DNA from: Coriaria nepalensis
Taxonomy: Eukaryota; Streptophyta; Magnoliopsida; Cucurbitales; Coriariaceae
Length of the DNA stretch: 64,000 nt
Direction of reading: 5' to 3'
NCBI GenBank assembly: GCA_027186245.1
Contig: CP114495.1
Coordinates: 6,835,001 to 6,899,000 of the forward strand
A program made the position numbers and the translations under genes. Under the pieces are notes generated by a model, which had not been told where the DNA came from, made no database searches, and saw nothing but the letters and a program-made list of their open reading frames with translations. Below, piece after piece: positions 1 to 12,390 of the stretch (position 1 is its first letter; each line of letters opens with the position of its first letter).

Positions 1-1644
1 GCTATCGAGAAACTTGCAAATTGTGTTATTCACTTAATATTTAGGAGAACAGGTCAACACCTCTTTATAAATGATAATGATGAAGGAAAGCCTCCATTAC
101 TCAAACGCATGTTAGAAGACTGTGATGGATGTTATTTCATGTATGTTGCTTGCACGGGTTTTTCCTTAATGTGAATTTTATCAGAAATAATTGGCTTTTT
201 TCTTTTCATGATCGCCATCTCATTTTCACAGGTCTGCACTGCATGCATTCAAACGCCGGGTTGTGTATTCAAATGTAGGTTATGACCGTATCCTTTACTG
301 ATTAAATAGCTGTTTGCTTTTCCTAGATCTTTGTTATTTGATTGTTATATCGCATTATATTATTTTCACATTGTTGTATTGATTCATTTTCACTCAATAT
401 TTGTTCTTCTTTACTAACCACTAAAGATATTGTTGGCTGGAGAACATCATCAATTAGACGTAACAGTGAGCTTCCAAGGGTATTTCACAGTACATTTTGC
501 AAGAGTAGTTTCAGTACTATTAACTAGTGAATGTTTCTTATTTGCTCTATTTTATTTAATAATGTTAATTGCATAATCAGTGGGAAGACAGTGTCAACAA
601 TAAATATCCACATGTTGTATATGAAGAGCAATGTAAGGCTTGTGACTATGATAATTGTGAGCCTACTTCAATTAATGTTAGTGCCTCTGAGAAGCTGGAA
701 GGTATGGTTTATCATTTATGATTATAGTCTCTCACTCGTCTTTCAACTTTTAAGGAGTTTGTGTTGGGTTTTACAAATTTTCTGTGGTTGTTGGCTTGGA
801 CTTCTCTGTGCAGAGGAACTGCTGATTGGCCTGTCTCGTCTCTCGTGGGAAAAAGTAGATGTTAGCTTCCACAGCATCAAACAAAAGTTTGCTGCTCACA
901 GTGTAATTCAGGTCTCCTCTCTCTCTCTGGAATGTGTAGGGGAAAACCTAACCCAAACCATAATATATGCCTTTTCTTTTTGGCCAATCATAATTTATCC
1001 CATTAACTTATTATTTTGATATGGCACTTATTAGCGGTGCACATTATTTGGGTTTCATGAACGGTACACCTATGTCGCTGCTAAAGCGTGTTGTGATCAT
1101 AAGGTGTTTTCAGTGACGATGCTTTTTATTGGTATTTCTGAAAAGATGGATCTTAAAAATGTAATGCCTTTGCTCGTCTTGGGAGGAGAGCTGACTCACT
1201 GTCCTGCCATGAAAAGTTCTCTTCGGCCTTTTTACTGGCTTTGCTCCATTTTCGCTTTGCTCCATTTTCTGTTGGCGCTCCTTAATCTGGAAGGGTTTAT
1301 CCTATTGACTCTTCACTACCATGCAAGAGCTGGTCTCACTGACTCAAAAACTTTTATTTTATTATTATAATGATTATATTATTATTATTAGGGCAAGATA
1401 ATAGCATCTCTTATAAACCACTCCCCTCCCACAAAAAAAAAAAGTAAAAAAATAAATAAATAAATAAATGAAAAAAAAAATAAAATAAACATCTTTGTTG
1501 GTACAATAATATTTGTTCACGCATTTCTTTGTTCTAATGAATATACTCTTGTGACGGACATAAATACTGCAGGTTAAAGATCAAAGTATTCATATCGAAG
1601 GTGCGGATGTTATACATCACATAATCGATCATTTCCTCACATAA
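1..1644 (+). CDS. DUF676 putative serine esterase (lipase-like), 3' part of gene
   Basis: This is the C-terminal part of an alpha/beta-hydrolase of the DUF676 family, enzymes predicted to hydrolyse lipid esters; the substrate is unknown. I rebuilt six exons: 1-140, 232-287, 427-479, 581-701, 814-911 and 1573-1644. All introns are GT-AG, the phases agree, and the result is 179 residues plus a TAA stop. The family motifs are in order: RTGQHLF, then PLLKRM, FMSALHAFKRRVVYSNVGYD, HIVGWRTSSIRRNSELP, and a C-terminal block ending HHIIDHFLT. The His of the YDHIVGW motif, split over the second intron, is a plausible catalytic His (inference). The lipase GxSxG nucleophile must lie upstream of the window. 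Nothing in the visible part is broken. The family call is from remembered motifs. Confidence 0.88.
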
Positions 1645-2884
1645 AATCTGATGCCTACTAGAGGGTATAACGCACTTATCCTCTACACAGATAGATTATA
1701 CTCTGAGGTGACCCAAATAAATCTGTTATATATATATATATATTGCATACCTTTTGGTTTGAGTGTTCTTGGCTGCACTAAGTGCAAGGGACTACTCTCT
1801 GTCCCGCCACATAGGCCCTTGGCTGCAAAAGTCAAAAGCCGAATGGCCTTTTGTGGCTGGGGGCAAGGTAGGTCCCATGCACTGTGTGCAGCCAAGGAGG
1901 AGTCCGTTGTTGCTACTACGGAATTGTAACTCATAAATTGTGTCGATGTAGGCTGAAGGAGATCTGTGCTCAGAAACGGCTCTTGCCAGTAAAACAACCC
2001 AGCTTATTGCCTAAGCTAATCGTTTGTTTCTATGACATTCTCATTGTATATTCACTTTAATTTCTCACAAAATCCAAAAAAGTGCAAACTTTTAATTGCA
2101 TTAGCCCCCTTCAAACTGTACTCGTATCATAGAAGGTCATAACATAAGCTTTGACCTCATAACATAAAAGGGGAATTTTAAAATTCCTCTATTATTATTC
2201 TTCATGTGAAGGAGATACGCTGAAAGTTGTGCCTCATGAAGTCTAAAAAAATTGCTTGTGTCATGTTAATTAAAGACTGACCAATCTTGCCCTTCATTCT
2301 GAAGTCATTAGGAAAACTTAGTGTCATTTAAAATACTCTCAAGGATGTGAGGGTGTCATATCAGCAGAAATGTTGGCTCGGTATTAAATACTCTTGGGAG
2401 TATAAATAAAAAAAAAGGAAATAAACAAGAAAAGTAAAGTTACCTATTAATTGTTTAAGCATTGGTATCGAAATTATATATTAGTTATAGTTTAAAAAAT
2501 ATTTAAATAAAATTTATTAGAATAGAATAAAGAAATAGATATATAGTTATTTAAAAATTTATTAGTTAAAATTTAAAAGTGTAGTATAATAATTAAAATT
2601 AATCTAAATTTGAATTTTTTTTTTTTGGAAGAATCGGATAAGAATATGAATGCCATTAGTATGTATATATTTAGTTCCACCACTATACTAATTACTAAGG
2701 ATCATTCATGTAAACATATAATCGATAGTTTGGCTGTCGCAATAAACCATTACTGGATCTAGAATATTTCAGACACCATCTCAACCGAAATTTGCTTCTT
2801 GTGCCGCTATTGTAAATGCATTAAATTGAAATTACCATCAGCCGAAGGGGATGAATTCTAACTTTTGAGAATTGGAATCACTCA
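1645..2884. other. Intergenic DNA, no gene seen
   Basis: Apart from the hairpin at 1768-1896 and a TA run, this stretch is AT-rich with stops in all frames. I recognise no protein, RNA gene or element. The 3' UTR of the DUF676 gene must lie at its start, but no clear polyadenylation site could be chosen. Confidence 0.5.
1768..1896. repeat. Imperfect hairpin (fold-back) just downstream of the esterase gene
   Basis: An 11-bp perfect inverted pair, CTTGGCTGCAC at 1768-1778 and its complement at 1886-1896, extends inward to about 28 bp with three mismatches. Further short complementary blocks (GGCC/AAAAG type) lie near the centre. It could be a small MITE or a hairpin-RNA precursor. Two weak overlapping ORFs on either strand are explained by the palindrome and are not called. 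A TA microsatellite lies at about 1729-1742. Confidence 0.5.
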
Positions 2885-3406
2885 AACTGGATTTGTGTAG
2901 CTTAAGTTATTGTGAAAAGTGCATAATGTGTTCTCGATCAGGTTCAGTTACTTCGATGCAAGATATTGATGAAATTGAAATTCTATTGATTGAAGATCCA
3001 GCGATTGAATGAAGTTGGAATGATCAATTGCAACATGTTTTGTAAAGAAATTGAAGTCATTTGGATTTCCAATTAATCGGTGGTTATTGACTATAGTTGG
3101 TAGATTTTTGTAGCCTGTTTTCCAGACTTTTGTTCACTATTTATGTCTGTTTTCTTCTCTGATTTGGTTTGTATTTATTAGTAGTATGGACGAGATTGTA
3201 ATCATACTTTCAGGTATGGTGATAGATGTCTAAGATCATATAAATTATTCTTTATAAAAGTCTTGTAATTTTCATTGAAAAATTAATGAGAAAATATGCA
3301 TTTTTACAACAATCTAAAAAATAGAGCTGTTTTGTTTGTTCTTGTGTTGAATCTGTTTTTTTAATTCATTGATTCTCATTCGAGTGTTTGAGTTTGATTT
3401 CCAACA

Positions 3407-3418
3407 TGGTATCAAAGC
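3407..3418 (+). other. Primer-binding site (tRNA-iMet type)
   Basis: TGGTATCAAAGC lies directly after the LTR end CA. It differs by one base from the usual plant Copia site TGGTATCAGAGC. It fixes the LTR/internal border at 3406/3407. Confidence 0.8.
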
Positions 3419-3522
3419 TCATAAAATCTTAAAGGTCTGAAATCAAATATGTTTTTTTCTATTCTCAAATCTCTTGAAGCAAAAACAACCAAAATTCCCA
3501 ACTACTCAACCACAAATCTGAA

Positions 3523-4335
3523 ATGTCTAACCCCAATCAAATGAGCTTGCCTCCTCCACCAACATTTACTGGAAAAGACTACCACATATGGAGTGACAAA
3601 ATACAAAATTATCGGATTACATTTGATCTATGGGATGTAATAGAGGAAGGGTATGAAGCACCAAATGAGGAAGTAAACCTCACGGTCACTCGGCTCAAGC
3701 ATGAGAAGGAGAAGAAGCAGAAGAACTTTAGAGCCATCATAGTGCTTCAATCAGCCATCTCCAATGAGATAAAAATGCCAAAACTGCTTGGAACACTCTA
3801 AAAGAGGAATTTCTTGCTAGTTGCAAAGAGAGACTTTAAAGCCTTAAGAATGAAGGAGGATGAACATCTTCAAGCTTACATTGAGTGCAGCTATGAGTCA
3901 ATTAAAAATCCATGCTGATGACAGATCTTAAAGTGATACAGTCAACAAGGTGTTGGTGAGTTTGCCAAGGAAGTTTGATTCAAAGGTCGATGCCATTGAA
4001 GAGAGCAAAGATTTGTCTACTCTGACTCTAACTGAACTGTTGAGATCTCTTCAAGCCAATTAGAGGAGATACTCAAATAGGGACTCAATTCTTACTGAGG
4101 GTGCTAACCAAGCTAAGCAGAAAAGGCACTGGAAGAAGGAAGATCAGCCTAGTACCTTAAGATGATCTTTTAATCAGAACAAGAGGAAGAATTTGACTTC
4201 CAACTTTTACAACAGGAATGCTGGTCCAAAAATAAATCTCAGTGCCACTACTACAAGAGGTTTGGACATATTAAGAAGGAATGTAAAAAGAAGAAGTTTG
4301 ATTCAAATCAATCTCAAGCCCCTCAAATCAGTTAA
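3523..4335 (+). pseudogene. Copia gag remnant with broken zinc knuckle
   Basis: The opening 92 codons (3523-3801) read as Copia gag: a PPPPTFTGKDYHIWSDKI start, then DLWDVIEEGYE. After 3801 the frame is lost, but gag-like sequence continues in other frames. At about 4243-4284 a zinc knuckle C-H-Y-Y-K-R-F-G-H-I-K-K-E-C is visible, in which the second Cys of CX2CX4HX4C has become Tyr. Several stops and shifts make it non-functional. The family call rests on the gag start motif and the primer site just upstream. Confidence 0.75.
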
Positions 4336-4365
4336 ACTGAAGGAGTAAGTGAAGAACATATTTTC

Positions 4366-5300
4366 ATGGCTTCCTTGTTTGGAGAAAGGCTAGACAAAGA
4401 TGAATGGATCATTAATAGTGGTTGCACTAGTTACATGACCTTCAATAGAAGCCTATTTCAAATGTTGAATGACTCCATCAAGACCAAAGTTACCATTGGT
4501 AATGAAGAAGAGATGAAAGTTGTAGGTAAAGGAACAATTGCTATCAAAACTGATAATGGAGTGAAGATCATCAGAGATGTTTTGTTCGTGCCAAAATTAG
4601 ATCAAAACTGACTAAGTGTTGGTCAAATAATGAAGAATGGCTATTGGCTGACCTTCAAAGAACAACATTACACCATTAAAGATTTAAGAGGAAATGTGGT
4701 GGAAAATGTGAAGAGATAGCATAATAGCTTCTCTTTAAACTGGAAGAGAGACAAGCACATAGCTTTAATGACAGGAGAGGATGAATCTTAGCTATGTCAC
4801 AGTAGTTTTGGCCATGCAAAAATAAAGATCAGCTCTCTAAGAAAGAAGAATTCGGTGGAGGATATTCCACAACTGGAAGTTCAGAAAGGTGTTTGTGAGA
4901 GCTGCCAACTAGGGAAAATGTGTAGATTGCCATTTCCTTCAAATCAAGCTCATAGAGCCTCAGACAAGTTGGGAATCATTCACACAGATGTCTGTGAACC
5001 CTTGAAGATTCCATCCTTAAATGACAGCAAATACTTCTTGATGTTCATTGATGATTTGACTAGATATGGATGGATAGACTTCATGAAGAACAAGTCACAA
5101 CTTCAGAAGATTCAAAACTATGATTAAAGCTCAATTTGGAAAAAGGATCAAGATTTTGAGATCAGACAATAAAGAGGAATTCACCTCCGTTGATTTTAAT
5201 CAATTCTGTGAAGGACAGGGAGTAATGCATTAGCTGACAGTGCCTTATACTCCTTAGCAAAATCAAGTGGATGAGATGAGGAATAGGACTGTCATGGATT
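4366..5300 (+). pseudogene. Copia protease and integrase N-terminal remnant
   Basis: Codons from 4366 read GERLDKDEWIINSGCTSYMT. The Copia protease active-site Asp of D-S-G-C is Asn here, so the protease would be inactive. A GAG-pre-integrase domain follows (about 4795-4960, motifs FGHAKI and CESCQLGK). Next is the integrase core start, HTDVCEPLKIPSLNDSKYFL, FIDDLTRYGW, and later TVPYTPxQNQVDEMRNRTVMD with in-frame stops. Homology ends near 5300-5317. Everything after the first integrase half is missing. Confidence 0.78.
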
Positions 5301-5317
5301 ATCTATGTAACAAGTTT

Positions 5318-5745
5318 ACTACCCTTAGTCTCTACTAAGCACCCATGCAATCATCATGGTGTTCAACTAAAGCCATTGGCTGTGAGATCGACCATCCTAA
5401 CAATTAGGTGATGAACTACATGATAGTTTATCCAGATCAATCGATATCAATTCTCGAGATCATATGACAATGAACCCTGTGTCTTAGAGCTTTTAGCGAC
5501 TTGAGTCTCAACTAGCATGATCTCTATCATGGTCTCCAGAGTGCATAACTCAAGACATTCGACTTTATCATGATATTCATTTATAGAACATATAATATTA
5601 ATTATAACAAAATTAATAAACATAATAAATAATAATTAACTTTTATAAATGACATTTAATATTATCTTGCTAATATCCGCATAAAGATAGTATCACATAA
5701 AGTATTTCCCCATCGGATATTTTGGCTTAACTGGTATACACTTTC
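5318..5745 (-). repeat. Truncated 3' LTR of the minus-strand Copia element
   Basis: It matches the first 420-430 bp of the 9527-11530 LTR; shared blocks include CTACTAAGCACCCA, CAACTAGCATGATCT and CCAGAGTGCATAACTCAAGA. The LTR edge at 5745 (…CTTTCA on +) follows an RNase H remnant and a short purine-rich tract. The other edge is a break next to the plus-strand Copia fragment. Confidence 0.75.
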
Positions 5746-5759
5746 AATCTCTCACTTAC

Positions 5760-7640
5760 ATTAAAGCCAATCATTTCTAAATCTACTTCCCATCTTTTCA
5801 AGATGATGATCGAACTTATATTGGAAAAGTGCCTTAGTGAATGGATCTGCTATGTTGTTATCTCTGTCGACCCTTTCTTTATTGACGTCTCCTCTTCAAA
5901 TTATCATGTATTTGGATTTCTGACGAGACCTAGGTTCCTTTACTTACGTTATTGCACCGTTGTTATCATAGGACACTACTGCAGGATCAACGATGCTCGA
6001 AACCATACCAAGTTCAGTTATGAACTTTTTCATCAAAACCACCCATTGTCGAAACATAAGGAATTCTACTCATATCATCCCTCTCCGACCGTGTCTTAGG
6101 AGATATATTCTTGAAGAGGTAGATTTCATGACCCATTGACAGGAATCATCTCTTGGAATCTTCCATACTAAACCATTTAGCACTTTGTCTATGTATGTCA
6201 ACTGGGTTAAGCTTAGCAGCCTTCTAGATTTATCTCTATAGATCTTTTTTCCTATATATAGTCCGCTTCACCCAAATCTTTCATAGAGAAATTCTTTGAT
6301 AATCATAACTTGATAGACTGTAACATACCTACACCATTTCCAATAAGTAGTATGTCATCCATGTATAGAATATTGAAAGTAACAGAGCTACCACTAACTT
6401 TCTTGTATACACATGTATCATCTTCATTTTTAATGAAGTCAAACAATTTGATCGTTTCATCAAAATAAATGTTCTAACTCTATAATGCTTGTTTAAGGTC
6501 GTATATTGTCCTTTGTAGCTTACACAACTTTTTTGTGTTTTTCTGGTGCGTGAAGCCCTCTGGTTGTATCATATATACATCCTCCTCAAGGTACCCATTT
6601 AGGATGTTTGTTTTCACATCCATTCGCTAAATATAATACTCATGGTATGCGGTAATGGCAAGGAATATCATAATGGATTTAGTCATTGCAATGGGCGAGA
6701 AGGTTTCCTCATAATCAATTCCGTCTCTTTGTCTATAACCCTTTGTAACTAGTCTAGCTTTATAGTTTTCAACCTTTCCATCTACCCTAGTTTTCTTCTT
6801 GAAAACCCACTTGCATCTTATAGGAACTGCTCCTTTGGGTACATCCACTATGTCTCATACTTAGTTGGCATACATAAAATCCATCTTGGATTTCATGGCT
6901 TCTAGCCTTCTCTCGAAATTCGAGCTATTAATAGTCTCGTAATAAGTTATAGGATCATCGTCTATGATCGGCCCATTACTTGGGTTTTCTACTTAAAATT
7001 TGTCACACTCTAACCCACTTGACACTCTACTAGATCTACAAACCTTTTCTGTACTCTAAGATATCGCAATATCCTCTTTTAGAGGTACCTCACCCGAAAG
7101 TTGTGAGGTAACAAGATCATCGATCATAATATCATTTTGTGTATCCTAAACTTCATCAAGTTCAATCTTCTCCCACTATTTCCCTTTAGGAAAGGATTCT
7201 TTCTCTAAGAAGGTAGCCTATTTGGAAAAAAACACTTTATGCTCAGTAGGATGATAAAAGTAGTATCCCAAAGCTCCTTTGGATACCCCACAAAATAATA
7301 TTTTTCAGATCTCGCCTCTAACTTTTATGCTTCTTTTTTCTTGACATGTTCAATATTAAGGAAATTTTCATTTTTTAAATTTAAGACATATACACTATTA
7401 TTTAAGAAACCATTTGCATAAAATAATCCATCCAAATAGAAACTCAAAATATTATCCTTGATGGAAAAGGCAAAGCCCTCTTTCGCAAGTCTGGGAACAT
7501 AAACGACATTTTGGATAAGAGTTGGTGCAAAATAATAATGTCTCAAATTTAACACTCAACCCAAGGGCAAAACCAAATGGTAAGTGACTATAACTAAGTA
7601 GCAACTTTTGCTTCATTTCCAGCTCATAGGTTGACTTCAC
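5760..7640 (-). pseudogene. Copia pol remnant (pre-integrase, integrase tail, RT, RNase H)
   Basis: Reading down the minus strand: a protease/pre-integrase stretch (about 7640-7325, NVVYVPRLAKEGFAFSI, LDGLFYANGFLNNSVYVLNL); then an integrase C-terminal tail with stops (about 7320-6860); then reverse transcriptase from 6848 (VPIRCKWVFKKKTRVDGKVE, YKARLVTKGYRQRDGIDYEE). RT continues below with the catalytic-type LYMDDILLIG block (about 6350-6320) and FSMKDLGE. An RNase H end follows: KEPRSRQKSK, then IADPFTKALFQYK at about 5800. The integrase catalytic core is absent between the pre-integrase and tail parts, which suggests a deletion. Many stops and shifts show it is inactive. Confidence 0.82.
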
Positions 7641-9512
7641 CTTTTTTCAAGATATGTCTATCTTTTAGGAATGATAATCTCAACAACATGGAATTTATCA
7701 TAGTACTTTGGGAGCTCCTCTTTCATTGATGCAAGAATAATACATTGCACCTCATTATCTTGCTCCAGCCACTTATTCTATGCATTCATTATTTCGACAT
7801 TACATTCCTCAAGCGGGACTTGCATAACCGGTTGATTCAAAACATCAAGCAAGTGCTGATATCTGAGAACAATTCTCAGATTTCTATACCAAACTTTAAA
7901 ATCTGTTCCAACAAACTTATTTTGTTCAAATATCAATTTCAGTTTATGAAACATTGCAAACTACATAACAAATAGAAACAAAACACAACAACATAAGCAA
8001 ACACATGTAGAATATTAGCTACCAGAAATTTCGATATGAATTTATATTTACCTTCTTAATATAAAAACGCGAATTACAATTTTTTGTAGCATGAAAAGGA
8101 TCCAACCGTCTTATCATAACTCCTATGTGTCCATAGGCAATTAGAATAAAATGAAAGATAGCAAACTCTTTTACAATTACATCTCATGTAACTCCTTTAT
8201 CTTACCTCTAAGAAAATATAATTCCATGTGTCAGTCAATTATATTTTACTAGTTGAGCTTAACTCAAACATTCTTGTGAAACATAAAGTGTTAAACTAGT
8301 ATGTGTGTCCATGTCCACGCCTAGAATGACAGCATTACTCAATCATGCATCTCATGCCATAATAATATACATGCATACTTACATAAATATAAGTCCCCAC
8401 GTGTCTGTAGCCTTCCTATATTTAATGTAAATATCACATATATTATAATGTTTTGAAGGTAAACCATGAAACAATTTTCACAATCAGTTTCATTTCAATA
8501 TAATCAAAGGGAGGACTTAAAATAGCCTCATCACAAATAAACATACATATATATAATGTTCTATCTCATAGTCTTTAAATATGATGTGACAACATATTTA
8601 ACTAAGCATATATATACATATCATGATGCATGTATATTTAATACTTTAAATTACATACATCTAATACATAAACATGTTAAAATAATTTTAGTTATTCATA
8701 CATTTTTGTTGTTTTATCTCTTGATGCATGATAATGCAATGTTCATGGAATTCAAACAAGTCTTTAGATCTAATCCACTCTTGTTACGTTCTTTTAGTTC
8801 ATTTTAATCATTTCATAGCACAAGCAAACAATCAAAATTTTCATCCTTAACTGTTTGAGGATACTTGCCAAAAACGTCAACTTTCCATATTCGGAAAGTT
8901 TCCTGATCGGGTTGTTTGCAAAACGGTAATTATTATTTAGGAAAGATTCCTATTTTAGATCCAGTTCTAAACTTCAGAAATATGCCAAAATAAATTTTCC
9001 AATTAAATTCTCCATAAACTATTTAAGAAAATTTAATTTTATGTTTGCTATATTAGTAAAAATACATATAAATAATTGATATTATCTTACTTATCATATT
9101 ATCATCAAATATATTATTTAATCATAACTATCCAATCAAAATCAAATTTCAATCAATTAATTAAAAGAGTATATTTTTTTTATTTTTGTTGCTAAATTTT
9201 AGGAAAGTATCTAAATTGAAAAACCAATCACATTAGAGTCTTACAACAACAAGTCACCACCGCTATTGCCCGCAACTAACAAGGGCAGTAGCCCGCAGGG
9301 AGCCACCACTACGCAGCCCGCACCGTCGCCCTGCAGCGCGCACTTCTGCCCTCAATCAGCATGCATGCCAGCTTTCGGCCGCAGCGCCGCCTCCGCTTTA
9401 AGCTTCGGTAGTGACTGTCCCGAACAACAGAATTATGCTTTCAAGAACATTCAAGAACAAAGTCAATACGTCAAATTATCATCAAAGAATTATGCTTTCT
9501 GGTATGACCTAT
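7641..9512 (-). other. Leader/gag position of the Copia element, no gag recognised
   Basis: A gag gene should lie here, but I see none in any minus-strand frame. Most of it (7750-9240) is very AT-rich. The part next to the primer site (about 9255-9420) is unusually GC-rich, with GCCCGCA-type runs. An 84-codon plus-strand ORF at 9266-9520 is a by-product of that GC-rich leader. The AT-rich part may be a deletion scar or an unrelated insertion. Confidence 0.45.
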
Positions 9513-9525
9513 GGCTTTGATACCA
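9513..9525 (-). other. Primer-binding site (tRNA-iMet type)
   Basis: On the minus strand it reads TGGTATCAAAGCC, one base inside the LTR end. It sets the orientation of the element and the LTR border at 9527. Confidence 0.82.
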
Positions 9526-9526
9526 C

Positions 9527-11530
9527 TGTCATATATAGAGTAATGCAACGGAAGTGACATTTAAAATTTTATTTGAATCATATCCTAGAATGCATTGTTT
9601 CTAGCAAGATCTATCATACAATAATTATATTTCATATAATCTATTTTACATGAAATACAGTAAAATTCCATAAATATTAAATCAAGTATAGGTTAAGAAA
9701 TACCTCTATTCTTGATACATAACTCTTCTTTGATGGATATGGGAGGCACCCACGTGTTCGCCTTCTAACCTTAGTTCACATGAATCATTTCGCACAATTA
9801 AGTTTCTACTTAAAATTTCAACACATGAGATAATAAGCTCAACGAAAGGGATGGGAAAAAGAATCTACTTTCTCTCTTAGTATTTCGGCCAAGGAGGCTC
9901 TCAATGAACTGATAAATTCGACCACACCCTTAGGTCCTATTTATAAGCACTACATTAGGTTAGCTTGTAGCTTACAACTCTAATCACATTAAGTTAGCTA
10001 GTAGCTTAAAACTCTAATCATATTAGACTAATTAAATGGGTCAAACCCATTATGATGCCTGGCCACGTATACGGGTCACATCCATGGATATTTAATCAAC
10101 CCTTTGATTAATATGGCCCATGAAAATTTAATTAATAATTCGGTTCATTAATATTAATCATATTACTATGAACTTTTAAGATACTTTCATAGTTAAATAA
10201 AAAGTCTTATGTAACTTATTAATTTCTAATTTAATTAATGTCACACTTAGTTGTGCTAGCAGAGCTACATGATATTAAATTTTATAAATTAAAAATTACC
10301 ATTTTGTCCTTATAGTCAAACTATAAGTCAAATTACCATTTTATCCTTAAAATGATTTTGGTTTGTTTTTCCCTTTTCTCTGACGAAACCTTAACTAAGT
10401 TAATTTGAATCTTATGTGTGTGACTTACTAGGTTCTACATCACATCGACAGAAGGATTTCATAAATATTGTATTATTTTATTTAATAACAAATTAAATTC
10501 ATTTAATTTAAAATAGCTTTTAAATTAAAATGTTAACTTAATCATCTCATGATTAAATAAATTTAAACCTCCAAATCAAGATTGATTTCCAGTAGAGTGT
10601 TAAGACTGCCCGAGAGATGAGAAGTACCATTTTCTAAAAGAACCTGTTGTGACTATATTAAGTTTACAATAACGATTCTTCCATCTTGCAAATATCACGA
10701 TTCGTCCTAAGATATGGTTTGACTATTAAACCCTAATAGATAAATCATATAGACTATTATATCTTTATTAAAGATCAATAATGGATTTATAGAAACTTCT
10801 TTCATACCACACTACTTTTCAAAGATTTCTTGTTCAATAAAATATATTATCCATAGGACCTATTTCGAAATACGGAAGCGATGGTTTCTCTCTTAACCAC
10901 TAACAACCTTCTCGCACAATATTTCTTGTCTAACGGTTTACCCCATGTTCACCCATGGCTAAAGTTAATTGGAATGATGTCAAAGTATTAAACTTTGTAC
11001 TTAAGGAACCAAGGTGTCTTAGGTCTGAGGACCACATGTAATATAGTCACTAGATAATTCTCATTGACAATCAATATTAATTACCATTAAGAATTATCTA
11101 AGTGGCACATTCAGTACCCTTACTTTCTACTAAGCACCCACGCAATCATAATGATATTTCACTAACACCACTGGCTGTGAGATCAGCAACCCTAACAATT
11201 AGGTGTTGAACTGCATGATTGTCTATCATCAATTGATGTTCATTTTCAAGATCCTAGGACAATGAACTATTTGTGTCATAAAGCTTCATCGACTCGAGTC
11301 TCTACTAGCATGATCTTTATCTTGGTCTCCAGAGTGCATAACTCAAGACATTAGATTTTATCATGCTATGCATTTATAGAATATATAATATTAATTACAA
11401 CAAAATTAATGAACATGATAGATAATAACTGACTTTCGTAAATGGGATTTAATATTATCTTACTAATATTCGCATAAGTATTTATCTCATCAGGTCAAAA
11501 TCCGATTGGCGTGACGGCCATACACTTTCA
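9527..11530 (-). repeat. 5' LTR (2004 bp) of the minus-strand Copia element
   Basis: On the minus strand the LTR starts TGAAAGTGTATGG (at 11530) and ends ATATATGACA (at 9527), with TG...CA ends. The adjacent sequence is the tRNA-Met primer site. A length of 2.0 kb is long for a Copia LTR. The same family is found at 15962-17980, 28106-30735, 56360-57900 and 63281-64000, and truncated at 5318-5745. Confidence 0.82.
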
Positions 11531-12390
11531 ATTCATACATACAACATATCAATTATGCATGTTTATTGTCAACACTTGATCATTTGCTCATGCCAATCCA
11601 TCCAATTCGTTTAATGTGTATAATCATGCAATTTTCAGCCAATTAAAATATTGATTCAAATTTTGATTCGTGTGATTAACTCTAATTCAAACAAATTAAG
11701 TTCATCAATTATTTGACTAAATAAGTACATATGATTAACTTTTAATCAAACATATTTTGTATGATTAACTCTTAATTAAACAAGCTTATGATGATTAACT
11801 ATTAATCAAACAACTCATGCCTATGGATTAATTAGTTAAACTAGTGTACCTATCATATTAGATGTCACTTTAACACTTTAAAGCCATCTTTATACTTACT
11901 AGTTATACTCAAAGAAGTATAAATTTTATTTTGACATTACCTTAGCACCTTAAGGATGTCAAATGAAGTGATTAATTACTCAAATATTGAAGAACTCTTT
12001 CAAAAAATTATTAATCCATAGTTGTTGGAAAAATTATCTCTTAAACACCCGAACTCTTTCTAACTTAAGAGAATGAATTAATATAAGATGTTTTTAATTT
12101 GAATAACTCTTTCACCAAATTTAAGTTTCTTATAGTGCATTAATTAGAGTCCAATTCCAATCATTTAAAATACATCAACAATCATAAAAATTAAACCTTC
12201 ACGACACTTATTGTTTCATTTAATTTTTTTCAAGCTGAAAACTTTAAATGTTTATGAATTGGGGCCATTCGTTTGTTGACTTGTTATTAAATTATTTACA
12301 ACTCTTGTAAGACATTAATTCCATGTCAATAAAAATTAATGCAAATGACACAAAACTTAAATTCCTTAAAAGATTTCAAACATTCTGGAA
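11531..12390. other. AT-rich intergenic DNA with short repeats
   Basis: No gene is seen. At about 11671-11826 there are four diverged units of roughly 30 bp sharing ATGATTAACT.TTAATCAAAC. The remainder is low-complexity AT-rich sequence. Confidence 0.5.
11671..11826. repeat. Short tandem repeat, about 30-bp unit, 4 copies
   Basis: The core TGATTAACTNTTAATCAAACA recurs four times with spacing of about 30-45 bp and several substitutions. It has no coding potential. Confidence 0.5.

Larger units (their letters stand above)
2885..5317 (+). mobile_element. Truncated Copia-type LTR retrotransposon (+)
   Basis: A 5' LTR of roughly 500 bp ends ...CCAACA at 3406. It is followed directly by TGGTATCAAAGC (3407-3418), the binding site for initiator-tRNA-Met primer used by Copia elements. 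Internal sequence follows in Copia order: gag, zinc knuckle, protease, GAG-pre-integrase, integrase start. Homology stops at about 5317, where it abuts a truncated LTR of a different element on the minus strand. Reverse transcriptase, RNase H and the 3' LTR are missing. Many in-frame stops show it is dead. The left LTR edge is approximate because there is no second LTR to compare. Confidence 0.8.
5318..11530 (-). mobile_element. Copia-type retrotransposon with 2-kb LTRs (-), decayed
   Basis: A complete 5' LTR lies at 9527-11530, a primer site at 9513-9525, and pol remnants run on the minus strand from about 7640 to 5760. A 3' LTR begins at 5745, but only its first 428 bp remain, down to about 5318. 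The two LTR pieces align over 5318-5745 and about 11110-11530 with many substitutions and small indels, so this is an old insertion. The integrase core and any recognisable gag are missing. The element meets a plus-strand Copia fragment at 5317/5318 and may have inserted into it before a deletion. Confidence 0.8.

Noticed and set aside
1683..1997. 104-codon minus-strand ORF across the 1.8-kb hairpin
   Set aside because: It runs through a palindrome and a TA microsatellite, with no recognisable domain.
9266..9520. 84-codon GC-rich plus-strand ORF
   Set aside because: It lies antisense in the leader of the minus-strand Copia element and overlaps its primer site.
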